From: an uncultured Cytophagales bacterium
Lineage (GTDB): Bacteria; Bacteroidota; Bacteroidia; Cytophagales; Thermonemataceae
Assembly (NCBI GenBank): GCA_937911505.1
Contig: CALEMF010000014.1
Coordinates: 175,004 to 239,003 of the forward strand
Reading direction: 5' to 3'
Length of the DNA stretch: 64,000 bases
Of this stretch, positions 25,794 through 34,867 are shown one piece after another; position 1 is the stretch's first letter, and every line of letters starts with the position of its first letter. Under the pieces are notes generated by a model. It saw only the letters and a program-made list of their open reading frames with translations. It was not told where the DNA came from and made no database searches. The position numbers and the translations under genes are program-made.

Positions 25794-26591
25794 TTAAGAC
25801 TGTGCACCTTTCATAGCAGTAAGCATCGCACCATATACCTTGTTGAGTGCAGTAATGTTAGTTGTCAAACCAGCTAACTGTGCTTTAAACTGCTCAGCAT
25901 CCTTAGAAGCATTTACTACATTCTCCATAGCGGTAGAAAGACCACCGTAGTATTTATTCAATGCAGTGATATACTTCTTGCTGTCTTGTAGCTCCATTTC
26001 GTAAGCTGCATTCAAAGAGCTTAACGTCTTCGTTAAGTTCTGCACTTGTGTATGGTAGGCCTTTGCATCTTTAGAAGCATCTGCCATAGCAGACATAGCA
26101 CTCATTGTAGAAGAGTAAGACTTGTTCATTTCCACTAATGAGTTGGCTGCCAAACTTACGTTTTTAGCATAAGTAGAAGTTGCTACAGAAGCTTCTGCTA
26201 AGTCTTTCATATTATTTACACTGCTAGCTAATTGCTTCATTCCTGTACCGAAGCTTTTCACATTATCTTCAGAGATGTTGTTAGCGATAGAAGCTTCAAT
26301 AGCAGCTAACTTAGCGGCTAGTTTCTCGTCTTTATTAACACCTGTACTCAGTCCCTGAGAAATTTTAGACCAATCAGGTTCTGTTTGAGGGACCTCTACA
26401 GGAGCGAAAGCATACATAAAGAAGATGAATGCTTCTGTTCCTAGACCCGCGATAAGTGCATAAGATGCGCCTGGCCAGTGCATCAATTTAAATAACGCAC
26501 CAATAATTACAATAGACGCACCAATACCCACTACCTTAGGAACTACATAAATATAGAATTTTTCTCTTGCGCTTAATTTTTTCTGAGCCAT
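25794..26591 (-). CDS. gldL: Gliding motility / T9SS motor protein GldL (PorL)
   Basis: A 265-residue inner-membrane protein. Two N-terminal transmembrane helices (about 12-35 and 42-63; KVVGIGASIVIIGALFKLMH and SYALIAGLGTEAFIFFMYAF) contain the Glu (E52 region) that senses protons in the GldL5-GldM2 motor. A long cytoplasmic helical region follows, with internal near-repeats (ITALNKYYGGLSTAM and ITALNKVYGAMLTAM). It drives secretion and gliding together with GldM. It lies between gldK and gldM on one transcript. Confidence 0.95.
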   Translation of the reverse strand: MAQKKLSAREKFYIYVVPKVVGIGASIVIIGALFKLMHWPGASYALIAGLGTEAFIFFMYAFAPVEVPQTEPDWSKISQGLSTGVNKDEKLAAKLAAIEASIANNISEDNVKSFGTGMKQLASSVNNMKDLAEASVATSTYAKNVSLAANSLVEMNKSYSSTMSAMSAMADASKDAKAYHTQVQNLTKTLSSLNAAYEMELQDSKKYITALNKYYGGLSTAMENVVNASKDAEQFKAQLAGLTTNITALNKVYGAMLTAMKGAQS

Positions 26592-26666
26592 TTTAGTAAA
26601 AGTTTTAGTTTATTGATTTTTAATTTTGAAATATTGCACGAGATTTCAAAAGAAATGTATGTTTTT

Positions 26667-27863
26667 TTATCTTCTCGTATCACCAAACTCAGCTCCTGAA
26701 GAACGGCCTAGGTAAGTCATCGCACAACGGAAACCAAGAGAGGCAGAAGTAGAGTCAAAATGCTGATAGGTACGTGTTCCAGTTTGTAGATAATAAGCAA
26801 TATCTTTCCAAGATCCGCCTCTTACTACTCTTCTAGGATAGTTTTCGTAATCGCTGTAGCCCATTCCATTAGGGTTGGCTCCTTTTTCCTGTGGATCAAA
26901 CACAGGATTCAAATCCCATACAATCGGAACAGCCGCTTCATAATAAGCATCCTGGCACCACTCAGCCACATTACCAGCCATATCATATACACCCCAGTCA
27001 TTAGCGAAGTAAGAAGCAACTGGTGCTGTGTAAGCAAAACCATCGTCGTAATAATTTCCACGACCAGGCTTGAAATTCGCCAGCATACAGCCTAATGTAT
27101 TCCTCACGTAAGGATTTCCCCAAGGATACTTGGCCAAATCGCGGCCACCTCTTGCGGCATACTCCCATTCAGCTTCTGTAGGAAGTCTAAATCTAGGAGA
27201 GGCAGCTAAGCCTTTCTCTATTTCTCTGTATCTATTTAAATGATATGTTCTCCATTGGCAGAAGAATTGGGCAGCAGTCCATTTGATACCCACCACAGGA
27301 TAATCATCGAACGCAGGGTGTGCAAAATAATATTCCATCATAGGGTCACCCATATGGTGTGCATACTCATTTCTCCATCTTAGTGTATCAGGATACACTT
27401 TCTGCATTATTTCAAGAGAATCTGGTTGCCCATTAGGAAAAATGATTTTCATAACAGTCTCTTCATAATCTGGATCTAGCGTTACCGCAGATTGTCTTCC
27501 TGAGGCATACGCAAGCATCACATCTGTAAACAACCTATATTGATTGTTAGTCACTTCTGTCTCGTCAATATAAAAAGCACTAATGGTTATTTGCTTATTA
27601 AAGTTGATTTGTGTAGCCGCTACATCTTCATCAGCTTGCCCCATGTGGAAAGTTCCAGAGGGAATCACAACCATACTCTGGGGTACATATTGATCCCAGC
27701 CTGGCCTCACCTCATCAAAACGGTATATCTCCCCGTTTGAGTTTTTGATTCTAGCGTTCAGGTCTTGGTCGTTCTTACCTCCCTTACCAAATAACCCACA
27801 GCTCTGCATTACTGTAGCTAACATTAAAAGAATGAAGCTATAACGATAACCCATTTTATTCAT
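26667..27863 (-). CDS. gldK: Gliding motility / T9SS lipoprotein GldK (PorK)
   Basis: A 398-residue outer-membrane lipoprotein: signal with lipobox ending at Cys22 (VMQSCGLFG), then a formylglycine-generating-enzyme/sulfatase-modifying-like fold (MVVIPSGTFHMGQADEDV, DETEVTNNQYRLF, RLPTEAEWEYAARGG, DMAGNVAEWCQDAYY, RRVVRGGSW). GldK has lost the catalytic use of this fold and forms the large periplasmic ring with GldN. The first gene of gldKLMN, 130 bases behind the porP/sprF-like gene. Confidence 0.95.
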   Translation of the reverse strand: MNKMGYRYSFILLMLATVMQSCGLFGKGGKNDQDLNARIKNSNGEIYRFDEVRPGWDQYVPQSMVVIPSGTFHMGQADEDVAATQINFNKQITISAFYIDETEVTNNQYRLFTDVMLAYASGRQSAVTLDPDYEETVMKIIFPNGQPDSLEIMQKVYPDTLRWRNEYAHHMGDPMMEYYFAHPAFDDYPVVGIKWTAAQFFCQWRTYHLNRYREIEKGLAASPRFRLPTEAEWEYAARGGRDLAKYPWGNPYVRNTLGCMLANFKPGRGNYYDDGFAYTAPVASYFANDWGVYDMAGNVAEWCQDAYYEAAVPIVWDLNPVFDPQEKGANPNGMGYSDYENYPRRVVRGGSWKDIAYYLQTGTRTYQHFDSTSASLGFRCAMTYLGRSSGAEFGDTRR

Positions 27864-27993
27864 AACACCTATTTTGATTTGTAATATTTAGTTGAAAATA
27901 TCTATTTTGAGTTATTAACAAACATCATGCTATTCTTTTCTCAAAGAAAACATTTATATTAAAATTAGCAAATTATCTTCACATTTAAACTTA

Positions 27994-28965
27994 CTAATGA
28001 TTATATCTTGGCGTTCCTTGTTGAACGCGGTTACCTACTTTTGGTCTAGGTAACGCATAAGTAATGAAGAGTTCATGAGAAGTAGGTGATTTCCCCTGTA
28101 CACCTGATACAGTATAGTCGAAGCTATACCCTGCTCTCAATCTTACCTCTCCTTGTTTGTCTTCCATTACATTCATCCCCAATAACACGATGGCAGCATC
28201 TCCATCTCTGTAAGACAAACCTCCCCAAAACTTTTCTCTGTAGGTAGCAATCGCCGACAAGTCGAAACTGTAACTGTTAAAGTCAGACTTTACGAGCACA
28301 GATGGTGTAACTGTCCAGTCTGGTGCTACTTCCCAAATATATCCCCCAGTCACGTACATTGTTCTTTCTAGTGGGTTACTAATATTATCTGCAAAACTAA
28401 ACTCTGCCTCTAAGAGACGTGTGGCACTTGCACCTATATAAAACTTAGGTGCTGAATAAAATACACCTGCTGCGATATCTGGCCTCACTTGATTGTCTCT
28501 TCCGGTAGCATCTATAAGAAGTGGGTCGTTCTCATCTATGAATCTGTAAAGATCATAATCTAAGGTCTGTGAGAATATTCCTCCACGCACTCCAAGTGAT
28601 AGCTTTGCTCTCCCTCCATCAACTGCCAAATGATAAGCGTACGAAACCTGGGCTTCTAGATTATTGACAGGTCCTAACCTATCGTTCACTACGTGAAAAG
28701 CAACGCCACTATTTGCGAAAGTAAGCGGTGCATTAAAACTAAACACCTGTGTTACTGGCGCTCCACCATCATCGAAAGAAGCATTATAACCCGCCCACTG
28801 TGCCCTGTAAAATAGTGCGAAAGTAGGCTGCACTTCCAAGCCTGCAAAAGCAGGATTCAAGTATATATTATTAAACATATATTGACTAAACTGGGCTTCC
28901 TGTTGTGCCCAAGCAGAAAGCGTGAAGCAGACACTAAAGAAGAGTGTGCATATTTTAAGTCTCAT
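27994..28965 (-). CDS. porP: PorP/SprF-family type IX secretion outer-membrane protein
   Basis: A 323-residue outer-membrane beta-barrel with signal peptide (1-20). The N-terminal QEAQFSQYMFNNIYLNPAFAGLE is the standard PorP/SprF signature; alternating beta-strands run to the C-terminus. Family members escort particular T9SS substrates or assist assembly with the GldK/GldN ring. Its position directly upstream of gldK matches P. gingivalis porPKLMN, so porP is the more suitable name, though SprF-like paralogues cannot be excluded. A promoter match lies immediately upstream. Confidence 0.9.
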   Translation of the reverse strand: MRLKICTLFFSVCFTLSAWAQQEAQFSQYMFNNIYLNPAFAGLEVQPTFALFYRAQWAGYNASFDDGGAPVTQVFSFNAPLTFANSGVAFHVVNDRLGPVNNLEAQVSYAYHLAVDGGRAKLSLGVRGGIFSQTLDYDLYRFIDENDPLLIDATGRDNQVRPDIAAGVFYSAPKFYIGASATRLLEAEFSFADNISNPLERTMYVTGGYIWEVAPDWTVTPSVLVKSDFNSYSFDLSAIATYREKFWGGLSYRDGDAAIVLLGMNVMEDKQGEVRLRAGYSFDYTVSGVQGKSPTSHELFITYALPRPKVGNRVQQGTPRYNH

Positions 28966-28985
28966 GTTCTATCATCTAGTGAATT

Positions 28986-29018
28986 CAAAAATATAATATC
29001 TTTTACTAATAAACCAAA
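28986..29018 (-). promoter_or_regulatory. Promoter of the porP-gldKLMN operon
   Basis: Minus-strand TTTG (29015-29018), 21-base spacer, then TATTTTTG (28986-28993), a perfect TAnnTTTG. The box lies 20 bases before the porP start codon. Confidence 0.5.
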
Positions 29019-29145
29019 TTCACTTTACTTTTTTTAACTATCTGAACTTAAAGCGTCTGTCATATATGACCTACGTATATCTTTGTAGGAAGGTTTTAAT
29101 TTAATAAGAAGATTTGCAAGTTGTTGTAGTTACTTATTTGTACAC

Positions 29146-29934
29146 CTAGCTCAGCTTGTTGGCTAATTTGATGTACGTTTCTATGGCTCCCGTCATGGAC
29201 GGAGCATTAGGCAATGGCGCCTCAATGTCTAAAATGAGTCCTGCATCGTGAACAGCCTTTGCTGTAGTAGGACCAAAAGCAGCAATTCTGGTAGCACCCT
29301 GCTCAAAGTCAGGGAAATTGGTATAAAGGGAGTTAATCCCAGAAGGGCTAAAGAAAGCGATAATATCGTACTTAATATCTGCTAAATCTGAGAGATCACT
29401 GGCTACAGTTCGGTACAATACAGCTTCATTAAAGTCGTAGCCGTTTTCTTTTAGATAGTCAGGAATATCGTCTTTACGGATGTTAGAGCAAGGGTATAAA
29501 AATTTTTCTTCTTGATGCTTCTTTAGCAAGGGTACTAAGTCTAGTGCTGTTTTAACACCTGTAAATAACTTTCTTTTCCTAACTACGATGTACTTTTGTA
29601 AATAGTTGGCCGTTTGCTCTGAAATACAGAAGTATTTCATATCTGGTGATACTTCTACTTTTAATTCTTTACAAATATTAAAAAAGTTATCAACAGCATT
29701 ACGACTAGTGAAAATAACAGCACTGTGTTCGGCAATATCTACCTTTTGTTTTCTAAATTCTTTTGAGGGAACTGGCTCAACGTGTATAAACGATCTGAAG
29801 TCTACTTTCAGCGCGTATTTATCTGCCAAAGTGTAATAAGGAGAATTAGTGTTTTTCGGCTCTGGTTGTGATACGAGAATACTCGCTACTTTTTTCATTC
29901 TGTCTTGTACATCCTTGAATTGAGCTTCTTTCAT
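29146..29934 (-). CDS. hemD: Uroporphyrinogen-III synthase
   Basis: A 262-residue enzyme that closes linear hydroxymethylbilane to uroporphyrinogen III in haem and corrinoid synthesis. The Bacteroidota-type pattern VASILVSQPEPKNTNSPYYTL, AVIFTSRNAVDNFF, FLYPCSNIRKDDIPDYL, IIAFFSPSGINSLY and RIAAFGPTTAKAV covers both HemD subdomains. The frame extends upstream to 30012, but that part overlaps the preceding gene and a promoter box. The Met at 29934, 20 bases after the DUF4271 stop, is preferred; Met at 29898 is an alternative. HemD proteins diverge strongly, so motifs rather than overall identity support the call. Confidence 0.88.
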   Translation of the reverse strand: MKEAQFKDVQDRMKKVASILVSQPEPKNTNSPYYTLADKYALKVDFRSFIHVEPVPSKEFRKQKVDIAEHSAVIFTSRNAVDNFFNICKELKVEVSPDMKYFCISEQTANYLQKYIVVRKRKLFTGVKTALDLVPLLKKHQEEKFLYPCSNIRKDDIPDYLKENGYDFNEAVLYRTVASDLSDLADIKYDIIAFFSPSGINSLYTNFPDFEQGATRIAAFGPTTAKAVHDAGLILDIEAPLPNAPSMTGAIETYIKLANKLS

Positions 29935-29954
29935 CCGTTCTATGTATCTTTTAA

Positions 29955-31130
29955 TTAACTTAAAATGATCACTTTTAAATAAAAAACAAGAGGAATAAAT
30001 TCTGAGGCACAAAGATAAGAAAATAAATATATATTTCTAAACTCTCCTACCTTATTTAAGTGTAAGCTGATATAGCCTACTCGTAAGAAATATAGCAGAG
30101 TAATTGCGTATAGGAGTCCATTGGTCATATTTTCCACCAAATAAGGCTTAGCCAAAACAAAGTAAGCTAAGACAGGAAGCAAGCTGCCGTAAATCCACCA
30201 AGAAATGCGAATGTATTCATAGAAGTGAAAGTCATAAGCTTTTCTGAGGTTAAATAAATGACCTAGTGCATAGACAGTTAAGTATTTTATCAGCAGGTTG
30301 AGCAAAACAAAGCCAAAAGCCACCACTACCTGTAAGCCAAACATTTGCCAGCTTCCTTGTAAATTACCGAAGCCGAGTAGGTCAATGGGCCTGTAGTAAT
30401 TTAAGATAAGCCACAATACGATAGCGGTAGTAAGCGCATAACTTAATAGAAAAAGTACATTGGTAGTTCCAATTGATTTGTTAGCAAAAGGGTTTTCTTC
30501 AAATTTACCAAAACTCAGCATACCACGAAAGTGAAGAAACCTATAAAAAGTACCTGGAAAGGTATTCCAGAGTAGGGTAGTGTTGGCCAGGAAAACCCAA
30601 AATAGTATAACAGCAAAGTTGTGCGTAAATGATTTTGTACGTTTTTCGATTACGATAGTAGGCTTCTTCTGAACAACAGGTTGTATAGTAGGTACATATT
30701 GCTCTTTTGTACCAATACTGGTATTTGATAAGGTAAGCTCTTCTGGTGCATAAAAAGTGATAAAGATAGCTTTTTTGTATTGTTTCCATAAGCTATCTAC
30801 AGATAAACTGTGCCAGCCCGCCTTAGTTGATTTGTGTACCAACTTCTGATTGATAAATATGTACAAAGGTGTAGTATGCTGAAAGTACAAATGATAAGAT
30901 CGAAACTTATGAAGAGAGACCCACAAACTCACTTGATTGCTCTCTTGATGTTCGGTTGCGACAAAAGGCACATAAGCATTATAACGATTATCGTATACTT
31001 GCCAGTCATAGCTTAAGTCTTGAATCATCCTGAAAGCCTTCCCAGACGAATGCTGTGCTGGAAGATAACTGCAGCAGCTCATCACTAGGAGAAGTAGCAT
31101 AACAAACCTCATAATAAAATATTTACGCAA
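29955..31130 (-). CDS. DUF4271 membrane protein
   Basis: A 391-residue protein with a signal peptide (about 1-25), a predicted periplasmic beta-rich part (to about 150) and a C-terminal membrane domain with several helices (about 170-390; for example NTTLLWNTFPGTFYRF and LLYFLRVGYISLHLNKVGEF). This is the DUF4271 layout, restricted to Bacteroidota and commonly next to hemD, as here. Function is not known. It starts four bases after the end of the outer-membrane protein gene, indicating tight coupling. Confidence 0.85.
   Translation of the reverse strand: MRKYFIMRFVMLLLLVMSCCSYLPAQHSSGKAFRMIQDLSYDWQVYDNRYNAYVPFVATEHQESNQVSLWVSLHKFRSYHLYFQHTTPLYIFINQKLVHKSTKAGWHSLSVDSLWKQYKKAIFITFYAPEELTLSNTSIGTKEQYVPTIQPVVQKKPTIVIEKRTKSFTHNFAVILFWVFLANTTLLWNTFPGTFYRFLHFRGMLSFGKFEENPFANKSIGTTNVLFLLSYALTTAIVLWLILNYYRPIDLLGFGNLQGSWQMFGLQVVVAFGFVLLNLLIKYLTVYALGHLFNLRKAYDFHFYEYIRISWWIYGSLLPVLAYFVLAKPYLVENMTNGLLYAITLLYFLRVGYISLHLNKVGEFRNIYLFSYLCASEFIPLVFYLKVIILS
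30010..30017 (-). promoter_or_regulatory. -7 promoter box for hemD inside DUF4271
   Basis: Minus-strand TATCTTTG lies inside the 3' end of the DUF4271 gene, 76 bases before the hemD start. It is embedded in the same 18-base segment seen before rluA, suggesting that hemD has its own promoter. Confidence 0.45.
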
Positions 31131-31134
31131 AAAT

Positions 31135-32889
31135 CTAAAATCTACTTATAAAACCAAAATGAACCTTCGACCTGTTGAAATCCAACGGTTGTGTACGATC
31201 TCTGCCTACCGCATAAATAAGGTTAAAGATACCAGCCGACGTGGTAAAGCTAATACCTGCTCCTATGCCAAGAGGCGTATCTGAGAAGCGCTCTTGTAAG
31301 GTGTTTCTTTCTAAGTAGGCTTGATCATAGAAGAGTAATAAGTAAGAAGTATCATCTAACAAGAAGCGATACTCTAAAGTACCTACGCCGTAAGCAGAGG
31401 CAAAGAAAAAATTTTGATTGAATCCTCGTAGACTTTGTAGACCTCCTAGTCGGAACAAGTCATTTGTAAATAAGTTAGCATTATTAAGGTAGCTACCCCT
31501 TATACGTCCTACCAGTATTTGTCTTTTGGATATCTGTCTATAGTAGGCCAACACAGCGCTCAGTTCAATTTGTAAGCTCACTTCTTCTATCCCTTCGTAA
31601 AGCTCACTTTGTAGGGCAGGATTTCTAATAATCTCTTTATTACCAAATAGGCCTTGGCTTATCCAGTGCCATCCATTTCTCGGATAGTAATAATTATCAA
31701 GCGTTTGCCACTCGTACCCTAGTCCATATCCAGTGAAGTTAATCTCCGCAGCATCAGGTAGGGTATTGACATCAGCAGGTGGAGAAAAACCTAACTGTGA
31801 GGTTTTTCTGCTTACAAAAACACTTATTTTTTTATTAGCCCCTAGGTTATATAAAAAGGTAAGCTTGCGCTCAATGTTGAGAAAGGTAGTATCTTCTCTC
31901 AATAGATTGAAGTCACCTTGTACATCAATATTAGCTCCTAGCAGGGCAGGATGGTAATAACGAATATCAAGTAGTTCAGAAGTAGGGGTTAAACGTTGAT
32001 AAGCACCTTCAAAACTAATGGCACGTTGAAATAAATTACGCAGTTTTAAATCAAACTGACCCGTGAGCAAAACGCTACCCGGTGATAGTTCGTTAGGTAG
32101 CAGACCAATAATACCGTCTATTTGATTGGCGCGGCGTTGATCGGCGAAGACACTCACATAAGCACGAGGCGATTTGAAAGAAGTAGTAGAAGGTTTCTTG
32201 AGGTTTACGAAAGGGAATCGTTTTAACAAAGCATCTACTTCTTCCACTTTTTTTTGACTATATAAATCGCCTTTCTTTACACCCAAGTATTTATACAAAA
32301 ATTTCTTTTTCAGCTTCATTGACCCTTCGATCTGTAACGAGTCGAAACTAAAAGCCAAGCCAGGTTGATAAGTAAGTGCTGCTTCGATAGAATGATCTTC
32401 TACCACCAATGAATCTAATTGAATGGTAGCAAAAGGATAGCCGTTATCTTCGGCATAGGAAAGTATATCTTCTTGTAGTTGACTGATCACTGCATAGTCA
32501 AATTGCTTTTCTTTAAAGGTCTGTGGCTTGTAGTGAACGGCCTTTGTAATGGCTGGTGGTAAGGAGGCTGTGCGTAATGTTTTCCAGTAAAATGGCTGAC
32601 CAACCACTAAATTGGCCTTCACTATGCTATTAGTATCTATAATTTGCGTAATTTTTGCTTCCCAGTAACCGTCTTCTTGTAAAGATTGTTGTAGTTGAGA
32701 TAGAGTGTTATATACTTGGGTAGAATCTGCATAAGTACGAGGAAGCTGGTAACGATTCAACACCTTCTTATCTGGTTGAGCAACTTGTACAGTAAGTTGA
32801 TACTGCTGTGCCAACGAGGGGGTAGCTAGTTTTACACTTATTATAAGAAGCGTAAAAAGAAATATACTATGGCAAGTCTTTACATTCAT
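31135..32889 (-). CDS. BamA/TamA-like outer-membrane protein
   Basis: A 584-residue protein with signal peptide (1-27, ending PSLAQQ), POTRA-like periplasmic modules (FSFDSLQIEGSMKL, KFLYKYLGVKKGDLY, VEEVDALLKRFPFV) and a 16-strand-type barrel ending in FGFISRF. RLGGLQSLRGF is the conserved barrel motif of the Omp85 family. It is much shorter than true BamA, so it may be a TamA-like or accessory Omp85 protein. The frame reaches 32952, but only the Met at 32889 gives a signal peptide. That start lies inside the 5' end of hemW on the other strand. Confidence 0.85.
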   Translation of the reverse strand: MNVKTCHSIFLFTLLIISVKLATPSLAQQYQLTVQVAQPDKKVLNRYQLPRTYADSTQVYNTLSQLQQSLQEDGYWEAKITQIIDTNSIVKANLVVGQPFYWKTLRTASLPPAITKAVHYKPQTFKEKQFDYAVISQLQEDILSYAEDNGYPFATIQLDSLVVEDHSIEAALTYQPGLAFSFDSLQIEGSMKLKKKFLYKYLGVKKGDLYSQKKVEEVDALLKRFPFVNLKKPSTTSFKSPRAYVSVFADQRRANQIDGIIGLLPNELSPGSVLLTGQFDLKLRNLFQRAISFEGAYQRLTPTSELLDIRYYHPALLGANIDVQGDFNLLREDTTFLNIERKLTFLYNLGANKKISVFVSRKTSQLGFSPPADVNTLPDAAEINFTGYGLGYEWQTLDNYYYPRNGWHWISQGLFGNKEIIRNPALQSELYEGIEEVSLQIELSAVLAYYRQISKRQILVGRIRGSYLNNANLFTNDLFRLGGLQSLRGFNQNFFFASAYGVGTLEYRFLLDDTSYLLLFYDQAYLERNTLQERFSDTPLGIGAGISFTTSAGIFNLIYAVGRDRTQPLDFNRSKVHFGFISRF

Positions 32890-33996
32890 ATTCCTTTTTG
32901 CAGACAGGCCTGCTACTATTGCGACTTCCATTTCAGTACGCGTTTGGATCACAAAGCAACCCTTATAGAGGCGCTTTGTAAGGAACTGAAGCTACAAAAA
33001 GATTACCTTACTCAAAAGCAATTACGGTCTATTTATTTAGGTGGAGGTACTCCCTCATTATTAAGTGAGTATGAGTTATCTCAGCTTTTTGAAACCATTT
33101 CGCAGTACTACCATTTCGATGAACAAACAGAAGTCACATTAGAAGCAAATCCAGACGATTTAACTGATCAACAATTAGAAACCATTCAAAAGCTCCCTAT
33201 TAATCGTTTGAGTATTGGTATTCAAAGCTTTCACGACGGTCATCTGAATTATCTTAACAGAGTTCACACTAGTAGCGAAGCTATAATTTGTGTAGAAAGA
33301 GCACGAGACATAGGGATTAGCAATATTAGCATAGATCTTATTTATGGTATTCCTTCTGTTGATCATTCCATCTGGGAAAAAGACCTACAAAAAGCTTTTA
33401 CCCTACCGATTACTCATCTCTCTGCCTATTGCCTCACCATAGAACCTGACACTGTTTTTGGACGATGGCAAATGCAAGGGAAAATACGCGCCGTCGAAGA
33501 TGATTTTGCCAATGAACAGTGGACCTTGTTACTGGAAGCTGCTGATCGGTCTGGTTTTATCCAATATGAAATCTCAAACTTTTGTCAACCTAATGCTTAT
33601 GCTGTTCATAACAGTAACTATTGGGCAAAAGGAGAGTACCTCGGGATAGGACCCTCTGCTCACTCTTACAACTTAAGATCACGACAGTTCAATGTTGCCC
33701 ATAACCATAAATATTTGAAAGCCATCAATATGGGAGAAATTCCTGCTGAGGTAGAGCAATTAAACGCAAAAGACCATACGAATGAGTACTTGCTTACAAG
33801 TTTACGTACTATTTGGGGCAGTGACCTACAGAAGTTACAATACTTAAGCGGTACTGACTTTCTACAAGTACAACGAAAATATATAGAAAAGTATACGAAA
33901 GCAGGCTTACTCTCTGTAGAACCTACCACGCTAAAACTTACACAAAAAGGGAAATTACTTGCAGATACTGTTATAGCAGATTTATTTCTAGTATGA
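32869..33996 (+). CDS. hemW: Radical SAM haem chaperone HemW
   Basis: A 375-residue HemW/HemN-like protein. LYIHIPFCRQACYYCDF (4-20) carries the 4Fe-4S/SAM cysteines C11, C15 and C18. GGGTPSLL, EANPDDLT, NRLSIGIQSFHD and DLIYGIPS follow. HemW inserts haem into membrane respiratory enzymes and is not a coproporphyrinogen oxidase, although databases often label it so. Its start codon is well fixed by the family N-terminus and overlaps the divergent outer-membrane gene by 21 bases. The downstream cyclase gene follows after 21 bases. Confidence 0.93.
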   Translation: MASLYIHIPFCRQACYYCDFHFSTRLDHKATLIEALCKELKLQKDYLTQKQLRSIYLGGGTPSLLSEYELSQLFETISQYYHFDEQTEVTLEANPDDLTDQQLETIQKLPINRLSIGIQSFHDGHLNYLNRVHTSSEAIICVERARDIGISNISIDLIYGIPSVDHSIWEKDLQKAFTLPITHLSAYCLTIEPDTVFGRWQMQGKIRAVEDDFANEQWTLLLEAADRSGFIQYEISNFCQPNAYAVHNSNYWAKGEYLGIGPSAHSYNLRSRQFNVAHNHKYLKAINMGEIPAEVEQLNAKDHTNEYLLTSLRTIWGSDLQKLQYLSGTDFLQVQRKYIEKYTKAGLLSVEPTTLKLTQKGKLLADTVIADLFLV

Positions 33997-34017
33997 GATT
34001 TTTATTAAAGAAGATTT

Positions 34018-34773
34018 ATGCAAAAAATTGTACAATTTGACCGTGGAGAGCAATCTTACAAAGTTGATCTTTCTACACCGTTGGACATTTCTATACCCTT
34101 ACAGTCGGGCAAGCAAAACCCTAACTGTTATTACGCAACGCCTCCCTCTTTTGAGACCATTAAAATGGATGGCTTTATTGGAAGCGTACAAGCAGGTGGT
34201 AGTTGCAATTATCGTAAGATCGCTTTTACACCTCACGGAAATGGCACACACACCGAATGCTATGGACACATCGCGGCGCATCCTGAAGCAACAATTGATC
34301 GTTGCTTGAAAAACTTTTGGTTTTTAGCTGTACTCATTACCGTAACTCCTACACTACAGGGGAATGATGGGCTGATCACTCTTGAGCATTTCTTAGAGCA
34401 GATGCCAGAAGAAACTGTAGAAGCTGTGGTTATACGTACTTTACCTAATCCAACAGAAAAACTACAACGTCAATATAGTGGTAGTAATCCTCCTTACTTA
34501 GCCGCTTCGATTGCCAACTGGTTAGTAGATCGCCATGTGGTACATCTTTTGGTAGACCTCCCTTCTGTAGATAAAGAAGTAGATGGAGGCGCCTTGGCTT
34601 TTCATAAAGCTTTTTGGCAATACCCTATTGCTACAAGAGAAGAGGCTACGATCACAGAGTTGATTTACGTACCAGATACAGTTATAGATGGTTTGTATTT
34701 ACTCAACTTACAAGTGGCTAACATACAAACAGATGCCTCTCCGAGCCGTCCTGTCTTGTATCGTCTCGTGTAG
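34018..34773 (+). CDS. Cyclase-family (kynurenine-formamidase-like) hydrolase
   Basis: A 251-residue protein of the metal-dependent cyclase/formamidase family. The metal motif HGNGTHTE (73-80; usual form HxGTHxD) is present, and downstream elements include VEAVVIRTLPN, GSNPPYLAASIANWLVD and HLLVDLPSVDKEVDGG. In better known members this fold hydrolyses N-formylkynurenine or cyclic amides; no tryptophan-degradation genes are nearby, so the substrate is unassigned. It follows hemW by 21 bases on the same strand and is probably co-transcribed. Confidence 0.85.
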   Translation: MQKIVQFDRGEQSYKVDLSTPLDISIPLQSGKQNPNCYYATPPSFETIKMDGFIGSVQAGGSCNYRKIAFTPHGNGTHTECYGHIAAHPEATIDRCLKNFWFLAVLITVTPTLQGNDGLITLEHFLEQMPEETVEAVVIRTLPNPTEKLQRQYSGSNPPYLAASIANWLVDRHVVHLLVDLPSVDKEVDGGALAFHKAFWQYPIATREEATITELIYVPDTVIDGLYLLNLQVANIQTDASPSRPVLYRLV

Positions 34774-34833
34774 GATTCTTATCATAAGTCGTATGTTTTC
34801 ATTGAAAAACATTTACAAAAAGTTAATTTATAT

Positions 34834-34841
34834 TATATTTG
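34834..34841 (+). promoter_or_regulatory. -7 promoter box for the TerB-like gene
   Basis: TATATTTG, a perfect TAnnTTTG, 26 bases before the ATG at 34868. It supports this start over the longer open frame. Confidence 0.45.
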
Positions 34842-34867
34842 TGAAACATCTAGAAAAGTCAGCAAAG

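Noticed and set aside
29078..29085. Perfect TATCTTTG box on the plus strand between porP and hemD
   Set aside because: No plus-strand gene follows, no -33 element is seen, and an antisense RNA to hemD cannot be supported from sequence alone.
29935..30012. Extended N-terminus of hemD from a TTG codon
   Set aside because: It overlaps the DUF4271 coding end and a -7 box, and adds residues not typical of HemD.
34688..34867. Extended N-terminus of the TerB-like protein
   Set aside because: It overlaps the cyclase gene and precedes a promoter box; the ATG at 34868 is better placed.
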